A DNA stretch of 64,000 nucleotides from CAZCTC01 sp964501335. GTDB lineage: Bacteria > Chloroflexota > Anaerolineae > B4-G1 > SLSP01. The notes under the pieces are model-generated. The model had not been told where the DNA came from. It did no database searches and saw only the letters and a program-made list of their open reading frames with translations. The position numbers and the translations under genes are program-made. Positions 42,750 to 51,867 of the stretch are shown one piece after another (position 1 is the stretch's first letter; every line of letters begins with the position of its first letter). Location: positions 139,884 to 203,883 of the forward strand of contig CAZCTC010000001.1 in the NCBI GenBank assembly GCA_964501335.1, read 5' to 3'.

Positions 42750-43797
42750 TTTGAGACTCCACCCATAACAACCCGGCCCGGCCTTCACGGCCTTCCACCC
42801 GCAGCGGCGCCACCGGGAACTGGCTCACCGTCCAGACATTGGTCTGCAAATGGCCGGTCACTTCAGCCACGGCCGCCTGCGCCGTCCCACCGGCCAGCGC
42901 CATCGGCAGCACCATTTGATCTCCCAGATGGGAATCAAAAACGCCCTTGCCGTAATGGAAATCCAGCAATTCCGTTACCACCGCCTCCGCCACATCCTCA
43001 GAGGAAACGCCCTTCTTGCCCAGCGACGAAAACCCGGCCACCACATGCTCATACCGGGCCCGCAAGAAAATCGCCGCTCCCTGCCCCTGCGCCGTGATAT
43101 GCCGCGGCTCGATCGTCGCCGTCAACTCCTCGGCCTTCAGCAGCGCGCCGGCCCGATCGACCATCCGCTGCGGAATATGGGAAGGCAAATTGCCCACATA
43201 AGCAATCCCTTCGATCCCCAACAGCTCCCCGCGCTCCGTCCAATCCTGCGGCTTGAGCACCGCCCCGCCGGACAATTCCAGCACCAGTTCCCCTCCGCCC
43301 ATCGGATAGAAGCCGTGCCGGTTGATCTTCAACTGCGCCTCGATCCCCATCTGCGCCAGCATCGGCAGATAGACCTGCTCCACATAGAAAGCCGGCGGGC
43401 TCCAGGGCACATCCGTCCCGCCCCGCAACGTAACCCGCGAAGCGCCCTGAGCCAGCGCCAGCGGCAGCAACACCGTCTGCAAAATCAACGTCACCGCCCC
43501 GGCCGAACCGCCCGCCGCGGCATCCATCACGTCGAAAAAATAATCGCCCGCACAGACCGGACTCTGTGGAATAAAAGTCAGCGCCCGGCTGTTGACCTCA
43601 GCGCCTTCCAGTTGCGCCGCGCACAACGCCGCCGCCGCCCGCACCGCCGTCAAATGCTGCGGCCGCAGTCCCGGCTTCTCCCGCCCGGCCCGAATCTTTT
43701 CGATTTTGACGGCTTCGCCCGTCATTGCCGCCAACGTCAGGGTTGAACGCAGAATCTGCCCTCCGCCCTCGCCTTTCGATCCGTCGATAATCCGCAT
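42742..43797 (-). CDS. rtcA: RNA 3'-terminal phosphate cyclase
   Basis: 351 residues, cytosolic. IIDGSKGEGGGQILRSTLTL at the N terminus, EKPGLRPQHLTAVRAAAAL, FRGGTDVPWSPP-type motif (RGGTDVPWSPPAFYVEQV) and FDSHLGDQMVLPMALAGG, which contains the catalytic His of the RtcA family (HLxDQ). It turns RNA 3'-phosphates into 2',3'-cyclic phosphates using ATP. GGAGG lies 9 nt before the ATG at 43797. No rtcB is adjacent; the partner here is RNase Z. Confidence 0.95.
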   Translation of the reverse strand: MRIIDGSKGEGGGQILRSTLTLAAMTGEAVKIEKIRAGREKPGLRPQHLTAVRAAAALCAAQLEGAEVNSRALTFIPQSPVCAGDYFFDVMDAAAGGSAGAVTLILQTVLLPLALAQGASRVTLRGGTDVPWSPPAFYVEQVYLPMLAQMGIEAQLKINRHGFYPMGGGELVLELSGGAVLKPQDWTERGELLGIEGIAYVGNLPSHIPQRMVDRAGALLKAEELTATIEPRHITAQGQGAAIFLRARYEHVVAGFSSLGKKGVSSEDVAEAVVTELLDFHYGKGVFDSHLGDQMVLPMALAGGTAQAAVAEVTGHLQTNVWTVSQFPVAPLRVEGREGRAGLLWVESQNA

Positions 43798-43814
43798 TCT
43801 TCCCCCTCCGGAAA

Positions 43815-44085
43815 ATTTTTTATCCACTTGTGCGGTTAACATTGATAGCGTCCCGCAAAAAGCTCTAGCCCGGTAAAAACCGCCACGCTGGATGGGGAGA
43901 GAGTTTTTTTGTTTGTTTTTTCGCGCGCTTCAGAAAGCGCGCGAAAAAACAGCTTTCTTTTCTCCCGCTTTTCCGAACTGACCCGCCCAGGTCATTATTT
44001 TTCGACCTGTACGGTTGGTCTGAAAAAAAAGCCCCTCTTTTCGACGGATTCAGAAAGTCGCCGAAAAATGAATTCTCTCTCCTGC
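43815..44085. repeat. Two copies of the dispersed repeat, head to head (copies 16 and 17)
   Basis: Reverse copy with hairpin 43916-43950 (TTTTTTCGCGCGCTT, CAGA, AAGCGCGCGAAAAAA), then forward copy beginning TTTTTCGACCTGTACGGTT with hairpin 44035-44070 (TTTTCGACGGATT, CAGA, AAGTCGCCGAAAA). They face each other through their CCAGGTC / GACCTG ends. Confidence 0.85.
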
Positions 44086-44111
44086 TATTGCATTATACTC
44101 ATCCCTTAACG

Positions 44112-44139
44112 TTGACAAATCCATGCCCGGGGGTATAGT
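44112..44139 (+). promoter_or_regulatory. Promoter of the MFS gene
   Basis: TTGACA, 16-nt spacer, TATAGT; leader of about 55 nt. Confidence 0.75.
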
Positions 44140-44199
44140 TAGCCTAACGAAGTATTTTATCACCGGCGCAATCAAGCCGGAAAAAGGATGGAGGAGCGG

Positions 44200-45456
44200 A
44201 TGAACCCTTTTCAGGAATACTGGCGGAACGTGCGTCGTTTCTCCCCGGAAGCGCGGCTCTTTCTGCTTGTATCCACACTCCAGGGAATCGGAGGCGGAAT
44301 CTTCCAGCTCTTTTTCAACTTCTACATTGTCAGCCTGGGTTACCATGAAGATTTCCTGGGCGTGCTGATTGCCATCCCCTCACTGGTCGCCCTGGTCACC
44401 GCGCTGGGAGCCGGTTATCTGAGCGATACCCTGGGCCGCAAGAAAGCCTTCCTCAGCGGCGGCATCACCATGGTCATCGCTCAAGTCATCATGTTGATCC
44501 TGCCCACGCCTTTTATCTTGATCCTCAGCCGCGTGCTCTCGGGATTGGGCAACAGCCTCTTCTCCATCGCCGCCTCGCCCTTCCTGATGGAACACAGTAC
44601 GGAAGAAGAACGGACCTACCTCTTCAGCTTCAACAGCGGGATCTCCACCGTCTCTTCCTTCGCCGGCAACTTCGTCGGCGGAGTCCTGCCGCTCTTCTTT
44701 GCTCGACAGATGGGCATCTCGCCGACCTCCAGCCTGGCCTACGCAGCCTCCATGGCCGTCACCTCAGTCCTGATGGCCGTCTCACTCCTGCCGCTCTTAA
44801 AGTTGACCGACCGCACCCACCGACACGAGAAAAAAGCCGGCTCCCCCTTCCACGGGCTCTGGGTCCAACGCAGCCAGATGTTCCGCCTGCTCTTTCCTTC
44901 CCTGCTGGTCTCGCTCGGTGCCGGCCTGCTGATCCCCTTTATGAATCTCTTCTTCCGCAACCGCTTCGGACTTGACGACACCGTTATCGGTCCGCTCATT
45001 GGATTCGGTTCGCTGGGAATGGGAGTGGCTTTCCTGGTCGCGCCGGTGCTGGCTGAACGCTGGGGCAAAGCGCGGGCGGTGGTCATCACGCAGGCGCTCT
45101 CGATTCCATTTATGATCCTGTTGGGCTTTGTACCCAACCTGACCGTTGCCTTTATCGCCTACTTCATCCGCATGGCGCTGATGAACCTTTCCAGTCCGAT
45201 TTATCAGACGATGGTGATGGAAGAGGTCGAAGACGATGCCCGGGGAATGGCCGCCAGCCTCTACAGCATGATCTGGAACTTCGGCCGAGCCCTCAGCCCC
45301 ATCATCAGCGGCCCGATCCAGATGCACTACGGCTTCGATCCGATCTTCGTGGCGACAATCCTGACCTACGGAGTTTCCGTCTGGATGTTGTGGGTCTGGT
45401 TTGTACGCGGCCGCGCCCGCCAAACCCTCACCGTCCCGGCCCTGGCCGAACAATAG
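44200..45456 (+). CDS. MFS transporter, exporter-like
   Basis: 418 residues, 12 predicted helices. LGAGYLSDTLGRKKAFLSGG is the MFS loop 2-3 signature (G.L.D..GRK). The central loop (about 195-215) is basic, RTHRHEKKAGSP. The second half has RWGKARAVVITQALSIPF and MEEVEDDARGMAASLYSMIWNFG. I chose the ATG at 44200, preceded by GGAGGAG; the ATG at 44188 lacks a ribosome site. Own promoter. Probably a drug or sugar efflux carrier; substrate unknown. Confidence 0.88.
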   Translation: MNPFQEYWRNVRRFSPEARLFLLVSTLQGIGGGIFQLFFNFYIVSLGYHEDFLGVLIAIPSLVALVTALGAGYLSDTLGRKKAFLSGGITMVIAQVIMLILPTPFILILSRVLSGLGNSLFSIAASPFLMEHSTEEERTYLFSFNSGISTVSSFAGNFVGGVLPLFFARQMGISPTSSLAYAASMAVTSVLMAVSLLPLLKLTDRTHRHEKKAGSPFHGLWVQRSQMFRLLFPSLLVSLGAGLLIPFMNLFFRNRFGLDDTVIGPLIGFGSLGMGVAFLVAPVLAERWGKARAVVITQALSIPFMILLGFVPNLTVAFIAYFIRMALMNLSSPIYQTMVMEEVEDDARGMAASLYSMIWNFGRALSPIISGPIQMHYGFDPIFVATILTYGVSVWMLWVWFVRGRARQTLTVPALAEQ

Positions 45457-45463
45457 TTTTTAT

Positions 45464-45502
45464 TTATTTTTTCGGCGGCCTTCTCAGGCCGCCGAAAAAA
45501 TA
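45464..45502. terminator. Bidirectional terminator hairpin
   Basis: TATTTTTTCGGCGGCCT, TCTC, AGGCCGCCGAAAAAATA between the convergent MFS and HlyD genes. Confidence 0.8.
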
Positions 45503-45524
45503 AGCTTTTTCTAAAATACTTTTT

Positions 45525-46781
45525 CTACGGCAAGAAGGTCGCCTCGGCCGGCATGCCCGGCCGCAGCCGCCCCCCCGCATTGTCGATCCGAATCCGCACC
45601 GCAAAGACCAGCCGCGCCCGATCGTCCGCCGTCTGAATACTGCGCGGCGTAAACTCTGCCTCCTTGCCGATCCGATCCACCGTCCCTGTAAACCGCTCAT
45701 CCCCATAGGTATCGGTCTTAACTTCCGCCGGCTGTCCAATCCGGACCTCATTCAGACGGGCCTCAGGAATGTAAACCGTCAAATAAAGAACGTCCATATC
45801 CGAAAGGATCAACAAAGGAATGCCGGCCGGCGCCGTCTCTCCCACATAATAGCTCCGCGACGTGACCATCCCCGAAATCGGAGCCGTCAACGTCAACAAC
45901 TCCTGGCTCACCAGCGTCATCGAAAGGGTGGCCTGCGCCTGAGCCACCTGAGCCTCCGCAATAGCCACCTCCTGCGGCCGCGCCCCGGCCTTGAGATCCG
46001 CCAGATTCGCCTCGACTGCCTGCACGGCCGCCAGCGTCGCCGAATAAGTCGCCTCCGCGGCATGGACCGCCGCCCGTGCCTGGATCGGATTGGCCCGTTG
46101 GGCCTGCAATCCCTGCAAATCCGCCTTCGCAGCATCCCGGCTGGCATTGGCCTGCGTCACCACATTTTGCGCCGCCGCCATCCGCATATCCCAGGAACGT
46201 TTGGTATCGTCGTCCACATCGCTCTTCAGTTCAATGTAAATGTGATAGAGCGTCTTCTCCGCATCGAAATCCGCCAGCGCCTTCTGCGCCGCCTCTTCGG
46301 CCAGCCGCACCTGGGATTTGGCCTGAGCGATCTGCAAATCCAGCTCGACCGGCCGGGTCACCGCCTCGCGGGCATGCAACAACGACTGCTCCGCCCCCGT
46401 CCGACGGGCCTGGGCTTCCTGCAATTGCGCCTCCGCCGCCGCGATCTCTTCATCGCGCGCACCGGCCTCAATCCGGGCCAGATTCGCCTTCGCCGCTGAA
46501 AGAGCTGCCTGTACCTGAGCCAGTTGCGCCCGGGCCTGCACATCGTCCAATTGCAGCAAAAGCTGCCCCGCCGTCACCACACTGCCCTCATCCACCGTCT
46601 GCGTCACAATCCGCCCGCCCAGCTCCGAAGAAACGGCCACCTGCCGCCCCTCCAGCGCCCCCGAACCCTGCAAAGGCCCGCTCGTCCCCGCCTGACAGGC
46701 AGTCAAAAGCAAAATTCCGGCCAGCCCTCCGGCCATTGCCAGCAACCCGATCTGTCTCCGACCAAGGCTCAAATTCTTCAT
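45525..46781 (-). CDS. HlyD/YbhG-type periplasmic adaptor lipoprotein, second of pair
   Basis: 418 residues. Lipoprotein signal ending LLLTAC, then a biotinyl-lipoyl half-domain (ISSELGG-like VAVSSELGGRIVTQTVDEG), a long coiled-coil hairpin of Ala/Gln/Glu-rich helices (about 75-275), the second lipoyl half (LTLTAPISGMVTSRSYYVGE) and beta-barrel (VLYLTVYIPEARLNEVRIGQ). It is an export adaptor. Its ATG overlaps the upstream adaptor stop (ATGA). Two ATPases lie upstream, but no permease. Confidence 0.9.
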   Translation of the reverse strand: MKNLSLGRRQIGLLAMAGGLAGILLLTACQAGTSGPLQGSGALEGRQVAVSSELGGRIVTQTVDEGSVVTAGQLLLQLDDVQARAQLAQVQAALSAAKANLARIEAGARDEEIAAAEAQLQEAQARRTGAEQSLLHAREAVTRPVELDLQIAQAKSQVRLAEEAAQKALADFDAEKTLYHIYIELKSDVDDDTKRSWDMRMAAAQNVVTQANASRDAAKADLQGLQAQRANPIQARAAVHAAEATYSATLAAVQAVEANLADLKAGARPQEVAIAEAQVAQAQATLSMTLVSQELLTLTAPISGMVTSRSYYVGETAPAGIPLLILSDMDVLYLTVYIPEARLNEVRIGQPAEVKTDTYGDERFTGTVDRIGKEAEFTPRSIQTADDRARLVFAVRIRIDNAGGRLRPGMPAEATFLP

Positions 46782-48196
46782 GGCTGCCCCCACGTCACAT
46801 CGGCCGGCATGCCGGGCTTCAAGAGATGATCAGGATTGGCGATCTGAATCCGCACTGCAAAGGAAAGCGACTCACGTTCATCCTGCCGGGGCACATCCTG
46901 GGGCGGGAATTCCGCTTCCTGTCCAATATAGGTCACCTTACCGCTGAAAACCTGATCGGGGAAATTGTCGACATGCACCGAAACCGCCGCCCCCACGTTG
47001 GCCCGCTCCAGATCGACATTGGGCAGATAAACCGTCAACTGCACCGTATCCAGATCGGCCAGAGTCAACAGCGACTTCTGCGGCACAGCCAGTTCCCCTA
47101 AATCCACCCCCCGCTCCAACACCACCCCGGCAACAGGCGAAGTCAGGCTCTGCTTGGAAAGCAAGGCCTGCGCCTGAGCCAGCTCAGCCCGGGCCTGCGC
47201 CACGACAGCCTCCAGCACGGCCAGATCCTCAGGCGTGGCCCCGGCCTGCAAGGCATCCACACCGGCCTGCGCCGCCGCTTCCTGAGCCTCCGCCTGATGA
47301 CACTGCGCCTCTGCCAGATCTACCTGAGTTTTGATCTCCCGTGGATTGGCCCGCAGTGCATAGAGCAGCTTCAACGTCGCCTGCAATCCCTCATAGCTGG
47401 CCGTCGCCGCATTAAACCCGATGGTCGCCTGCCAGTAATAATTCGGAGCCAGATGGGCATCGTTGGGAAGGCCCACCCGCACCGCCCGGCTCACCGTCAG
47501 ATGGCCGGAACTTCGCACCATCGTATAATCACCCGTCGAATAAGTGCCGTCGCCGGGATTCTTCGTCAATACCTCCATCACTTCCGCCGGCAGCGGCAAC
47601 GAAGGGCTGTCCGGCCCGTCATAAACCGTGACCGAAGTCGGCAGCCTGGAAATTGCATCCTGGGCCGATTCCAGCTGATCCACCCCGACGCCGGCCGCCT
47701 GCACCCGCGCCTGAGCCGCATTGCGCCCGGCGTCCGCAGCCCGGATCTGAGCCTCCGTCACGGCAATCTGTCGGTTGATCTCTTGAGGATTCTTGAGCAT
47801 GGACTGCGCATCCTGCCAGGCCTGACAGGCCCCCACACGGCCGGCCTCAGCCTGCAAAACCAGCGCCTCGGCCGCTTTGATCTCCGAATCCGTCGCACCC
47901 TCACGCACCATATCCAGCCGGGCCTCGGCCTCGGCCACTTTGGCTGCGGCCAGAGCCACCTTTGCCTGCGGAATCCGGTCATCCAGCTGCACCAGCAATT
48001 GCCCCGGCTGAACTTCATCCCCAACTTCGATCGGCAAAGCAACAACCCGGCCCCCGACTTCGGGCGCCAGGTTGATTTCTTCAGCTTCAATAAATCCGGT
48101 GACGGTAGCCGAAGCGCTGCCCGGACTGCCGCAGCTCACCAGAGCGGCCAGCGCCAGCAATCCTATCCATCCGAAAATGCTCCAGCGTTCAGGCAT
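46778..48196 (-). CDS. HlyD/YbhG-type periplasmic adaptor lipoprotein, first of pair, with insert
   Basis: 472 residues. Lipoprotein signal (LLALAALVSC), lipoyl half (INLAPEVGGRVVALPIEVGD), helical hairpin, then LTSPVAGVVLERGVDLGELA and barrel VQLTVYLPNVDLERANVGAA. Between the two helices of the hairpin is an insertion of about 85 residues with no coiled-coil character (VTVYDGPDSPSLPLP, LTKNPGDGTYSTGDYTMV, GLPNDAHLAPNYYWQATIGF). The neighbour at 45525 lacks it. GGAGG 7 nt before the ATG at 48196. Confidence 0.88.
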   Translation of the reverse strand: MPERWSIFGWIGLLALAALVSCGSPGSASATVTGFIEAEEINLAPEVGGRVVALPIEVGDEVQPGQLLVQLDDRIPQAKVALAAAKVAEAEARLDMVREGATDSEIKAAEALVLQAEAGRVGACQAWQDAQSMLKNPQEINRQIAVTEAQIRAADAGRNAAQARVQAAGVGVDQLESAQDAISRLPTSVTVYDGPDSPSLPLPAEVMEVLTKNPGDGTYSTGDYTMVRSSGHLTVSRAVRVGLPNDAHLAPNYYWQATIGFNAATASYEGLQATLKLLYALRANPREIKTQVDLAEAQCHQAEAQEAAAQAGVDALQAGATPEDLAVLEAVVAQARAELAQAQALLSKQSLTSPVAGVVLERGVDLGELAVPQKSLLTLADLDTVQLTVYLPNVDLERANVGAAVSVHVDNFPDQVFSGKVTYIGQEAEFPPQDVPRQDERESLSFAVRIQIANPDHLLKPGMPADVTWGQP

Positions 48197-48229
48197 TTTC
48201 GTCCTCCTTTCCTTATAGCTACACATTTG

Positions 48230-48490
48230 TTACATCCCGCAAACAGCTTTTTTTGGCGAGAATCGCCGCGCCGGATAGGGGGGAGTTGTTTATTTGTGTT
48301 TTTGCGCGCTTCAGAAAGCGCGCAAAAACACAGGCTTTTTTTCCGACCTGTGCGGTTAGTCTGGGAAAAAAGCCCATATTTTCGGCGGCTTTCTGAAGGC
48401 GCCGAAAATATAAATAAAAAAACATCCTCCCCCCGTCCAGCGCGTCGCTTTTTACCAGGAAAGCCCCTGTTGCGGGACGCAAAAACCGTT
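48230..48490. repeat. Two copies of the dispersed repeat, head to head (copies 18 and 19)
   Basis: Reverse copy with hairpin 48295-48333 (TGTGTTTTTGCGCGCTT, CAGA, AAGCGCGCAAAAACACA) followed directly by a forward copy with TTTCCGACCTGTGCGGTTAG and hairpin 48374-48412 (TATTTTCGGCGGCTT, TCTG, AAGGCGCCGAAAATA), ending at GTTGCGGGACGC. The same head-to-head layout as at 43815. It separates the ATPase pair from the adaptor pair. Confidence 0.85.
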
Positions 48491-48576
48491 TTTAATCCGC
48501 TCTCATGAACAACCGCATAGATCGTTTTTTTCTCGCGCTTTTCCGATCTAGTCGCACAGCTCAAAAATGGACTTTT

Positions 48577-49551
48577 TTACTCTGCGACCAATGCTCCGCT
48601 GTTGTCGATACGCGCCCGCACCTGAGAAATAAAGACATCTTCCAACGAAGGCAACACTTCTTCAATACTGTGGATCAACACCCCCAGCGCTGAAAGCGTT
48701 TCCCGCACCGGATTGATATGCTCCAGAGCCCCCTCAGATACCAGATGAATGCGCGAACCATAGAGAGCCACCTCGTCGAAAAGCTTCATTTTCTGCAGGG
48801 CCGGCACCGCGCGCCGGGTGTCCGAACAATCCAGTTCCAGCACCTGCCCATGCATTCGAGTCTCTTTGATCACCCGAGGCGAACCCCGGGCGATCAATTT
48901 ACCGCCCATGATAAAAGCCAGCTCCTGGCAACGCTCCGCTTCATCCATATAATGGGTCGTGACAAAGATCGTCGTGCCGCCTTCAGCCAGCAAATAGAGC
49001 AATTCCCAAAAAACCCGGCGGGAAATGGGATCCACGCCGGCTGTCGGTTCATCCAAAAAGAGCACATCGGGTTGATGCAAAATCGCACAACCCAGGGCCA
49101 ACCGCTGCTGCCAGCCGCCGGAAAGCTCCCGCGTCAGAGCCCGGCTTTCCGATTGCAACCCGACCAGTTCCAGCATGGCCGTCTTGCGCGCCGCCATCTT
49201 CTCCCCGCGCAGACCGTAGACCTTGCCGTAGAAATTCACATTCTCTTCGACCGTCAAATCCCGATACAGGCTGAATTTCTGCGACATATAACCGATCCGC
49301 CGCCGCATCGCCTGAGCCTCTCGCGCCACATCATACCCCAGCACCAGCGCCCGCCCTGAGGTCGGCTGCAAAAGCCCCAGCAACATCCGGATCGTCGTCG
49401 TCTTCCCGGCGCCGTTCGGCCCCAGGAACCCGAAAATCGCCCCCCGATCCACCGAAAAGGCCACATTGTCTACCGCCGTAAAGCTCCCGAACCGTTTGAC
49501 CAATCCCTCCACCACCACGGCCGGCGTCTTGACCTCGCTCTGACTTACCAT
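48577..49551 (-). CDS. ABC exporter ATP-binding protein, second of pair
   Basis: 324 residues. Walker A GPNGAGKTTT, Q-loop YMSQKFSLY, signature LSGGWQQRLALG, Walker B VLFLDEPTAGVDP, switch VTTHYMDEAERC. The YMSQ-FSLY and GVDP forms and the C-terminal extension (EEVLPSLEDVFISQVRARI) are typical of YbhF halves and DrrA-like exporters. The start lies 2 bp after the previous ATPase stop. It should pair with the neighbouring ATPase under a permease heterodimer; the only matching permeases in the window are at 15566-17816. Confidence 0.93.
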   Translation of the reverse strand: MVSQSEVKTPAVVVEGLVKRFGSFTAVDNVAFSVDRGAIFGFLGPNGAGKTTTIRMLLGLLQPTSGRALVLGYDVAREAQAMRRRIGYMSQKFSLYRDLTVEENVNFYGKVYGLRGEKMAARKTAMLELVGLQSESRALTRELSGGWQQRLALGCAILHQPDVLFLDEPTAGVDPISRRVFWELLYLLAEGGTTIFVTTHYMDEAERCQELAFIMGGKLIARGSPRVIKETRMHGQVLELDCSDTRRAVPALQKMKLFDEVALYGSRIHLVSEGALEHINPVRETLSALGVLIHSIEEVLPSLEDVFISQVRARIDNSGALVAE

Positions 49552-49553
49552 GA

Positions 49554-50522
49554 TTACACCTCTTTTTCATCCCCGGCAGGGCGGGCGCGTTCCTGACGCA
49601 CCATCGAAACAAAAGCCTCTTCCATCCGCGGTGCCGTCCGCCGCATCCAGCGCACCGCGCAACCGGCTTCGGCCAGTCTGGCCTGCAAAGCAGCCGTCCG
49701 GGCCTCCACATCATCGACAAATACATGCAGCAGATCTCCATACGTCTGGACTTCCAGTACCCCGGGCTGCCCTTCCAACGCGGCGACCGCACCTTTCAAC
49801 GATTCCGGCAGGATTTCCAGGAGTTCGCCGCGGATCTGCCCGCGGATCACCGCCGGAGAATTACAGGCAATCAGCCGCCCGTCAAACATCAGCCCCACGC
49901 GAGAACAGCGTTCGGCTTCGTCCATATAGGGCGTACTGACCACCAACGTTACCCCGTCGAGATGCAATTCACCGAGGATATCCCAAAATTCCCGCCGGGA
50001 AACCGGATCGACGCCGGTTGTGGGTTCATCGAGGAAGACGATCTCCGGCTGATGGATCAAAGTGCAGGCCAGTCCCAGCTTTTTCTGCATCCCGCCGGAA
50101 AGATGCGCCGCCCGTCGCTCTTTAAACGGCTCCAGACGTGAAAAGCCCAACAACCGGGGGATCCGTTCTTTACGTTCACGGGTAGAGACATGGTAGAGAT
50201 CGGCAAAAAAAAGCAGGTTTTCCATGACGGTCAGATCGCCGTAGAGGCTGAACTGTTGTGGCATATAGCCGATATGCCGCTTAAGCGACTCGGAATCGTG
50301 AGCCAGATCGAAGCCGCCCACTTTGCCGGTTCCCTGCGTGGAAGAAAGCACCCCGGTCAACATCCGCAACGTGGTCGTTTTGCCGGCGCCGTCCGGCCCG
50401 ATCAAACCGAAAACCTCACCGCGTTCAACCTGCAAGTCCAACCCATCCACCACGGTTCGTCGACCGAAAGCCCGGGAAAGTCCGTGCAGCTCGATAGCCG
50501 CTCCACTCCGATTTCCATCCAT
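49554..50522 (-). CDS. ABC exporter ATP-binding protein, first of pair
   Basis: 322 residues, paralogue of the next gene: Walker A GPDGAGKTTT, Q-loop YMPQQFSLYGDLTV, signature LSGGMQKKLGLA, Walker B IVFLDEPTTGVDP, switch VSTPYMDEAERC. The His that normally follows the D-loop strand is Pro here (STPYMDEA against TTHYMDEA in the twin), so this half may be the weaker catalytic site. First gene of the four-gene run ATPase-ATPase-adaptor-adaptor (49554 to 45525). Confidence 0.92.
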   Translation of the reverse strand: MDGNRSGAAIELHGLSRAFGRRTVVDGLDLQVERGEVFGLIGPDGAGKTTTLRMLTGVLSSTQGTGKVGGFDLAHDSESLKRHIGYMPQQFSLYGDLTVMENLLFFADLYHVSTRERKERIPRLLGFSRLEPFKERRAAHLSGGMQKKLGLACTLIHQPEIVFLDEPTTGVDPVSRREFWDILGELHLDGVTLVVSTPYMDEAERCSRVGLMFDGRLIACNSPAVIRGQIRGELLEILPESLKGAVAALEGQPGVLEVQTYGDLLHVFVDDVEARTAALQARLAEAGCAVRWMRRTAPRMEEAFVSMVRQERARPAGDEKEV

Positions 50523-50594
50523 GGAACACCTCTTACCAAATGCAAACTATTGGGATTGTACCTGGAGTTAAGCGCTTGTCAAAAAAATAAACCG

Positions 50595-51428
50595 TCAATC
50601 GATCCGCGGGGGGCCTTGCTTGATCCGCGTCAAGATCTGGGCCAGACCTTCAGCCGTGCGCGGAGCATTCCAGTGAGACTCAATCCACCACGTGGCACCG
50701 GCCTCAGCCCAGGCCCTCACAATCGATGCCGCCTGCAACGGCGCATCGCCCGGCGTCTCCCCTTCCATCACAATATCGAAAGGTCCCGACTCTGTACGGT
50801 GTTCCTGGATATAGGCCTTCATCGCCCGGATATCGTCGGGGAGGATCTTCATCTGATTGCCCGAGGCATCGAGCAAATTCGGCAGCAAACCGTCATAACG
50901 CAGCACCCGCTGCATAGAACGGGTCCGCGGCCAAGCCCCCGTCACCCAGATAGGAATCCGGGGCTGCTGCACAGGCGGGGGAGGCGGGTAAAAATTCATC
51001 TCCCGAATCTTATAATGCCGCCCTTCATAATGGAAAGGCTGACCGCGCCAGAGGCCGGTCAGGATATCCAGCCCCTCATCCAACAACTGCGCCCGTTCCT
51101 TGCGGTCGGTCACTTCGCCGAACTCTGCAAAGCCGGTATCGAGCGCACCGAGCCCCACGCTCAGAATGACCCGGCCTCCCGAAAGGTTATCCAGGGTCGC
51201 CGTCTCACTCGCCAGCTTCCACGGCCGCATCCGCGACAACGGAGTCAACAACGTCCCCAGACGAATACGACGGGTCTGCATCGCCGCCGCAGTCAGACAG
51301 ATCCAGGCATCCACGCCCCAGACCGGCTCCCAGACAAAGAAGCCGTCCCATCCGGCTTCTTCAGCCGCCGCCGCAAAATCAGCTGCGATCCGCGCATCCC
51401 CACTGGGAAGAGTAAAACCGTAGCGCAT
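50595..51428 (-). CDS. LLM class flavin-dependent oxidoreductase (luciferase-like)
   Basis: 277 residues, TIM barrel. MRYGFTLPSGDARIAADFAA start, EEAGWDGFFVWEPVWGVDAW, RIRLGTLLTPLSRMRPWKLA, TLDNLSGGRVILSVGLGALD and YEGRHYKIREMNFYPPPPPV are classical for the bacterial luciferase-like monooxygenase family; several members use F420 or FMN. AGGAGG lies 5 nt before the ATG at 51428. Single gene; substrate unknown. Confidence 0.92.
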   Translation of the reverse strand: MRYGFTLPSGDARIAADFAAAAEEAGWDGFFVWEPVWGVDAWICLTAAAMQTRRIRLGTLLTPLSRMRPWKLASETATLDNLSGGRVILSVGLGALDTGFAEFGEVTDRKERAQLLDEGLDILTGLWRGQPFHYEGRHYKIREMNFYPPPPPVQQPRIPIWVTGAWPRTRSMQRVLRYDGLLPNLLDASGNQMKILPDDIRAMKAYIQEHRTESGPFDIVMEGETPGDAPLQAASIVRAWAEAGATWWIESHWNAPRTAEGLAQILTRIKQGPPRID

Positions 51429-51574
51429 CTTTACCTCCTGTACTATCTTGAAAATAGACCAGCCTAAGGTGCGACGCACTTTCTATCTGTAAAGTCACCG
51501 ATTCAAACGGCCCAAGGTTGAAACAAGTCCCCCATCCTTGCAAAAACGCAGTGCGTTGCACCTCTTTAGAAAAT

Positions 51575-51850
51575 CACCCTCACCCGCACCGGACCCTTTC
51601 CCCATAAGATACGCCGCGCTGGATGGGGGAGAGAGTTTTTTGTTTATATTTTCGGCGGCTTAAGAAAGCCGCCGAAAACATAGGCTTTTTTGCCGCATTG
51701 CATTGGCAGGTGCCTTCTTAAGCCCTGAAAGGGCGTCTGAAAGAAGCCTGGGATGAAATCCCAGGAACCAGCGCCGGATGGGAAGAGAGTTTTTTTGTTT
51801 ATGTTTTTGCGCGCATCAGAATGCGCGCAAAAACATGGCTTTTTCCAGCA
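51575..51850 (-). repeat. Two reverse copies of the dispersed repeat with unrelated insert (copies 20 and 21)
   Basis: Hairpins 51646-51680 (TATTTTCGGCGGCTT, AAG, AAAGCCGCCGAAAACA) and 51799-51836 (CATGTTTTTGCGCGCAT, TCTG..ATGCGCGCAAAAACATG on the opposite strand). Between them at 51715-51775 is a second motif pair, CCTGAAAGGGCGTCTGAAAG and GCCTGGGATGAAATCCCAGG, which forms its own small hairpin. The gap between the LLM and SEC-C genes contains no gene. Confidence 0.8.
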
Positions 51851-51867
51851 ACAATCGTCCCTGCCCT

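Noticed and set aside
51490..51520. CCGATTCAAACGG looked like a tRNA T-loop
   Set aside because: No acceptor, D or anticodon arm could be folded around it, and it lies in repeat-like DNA.
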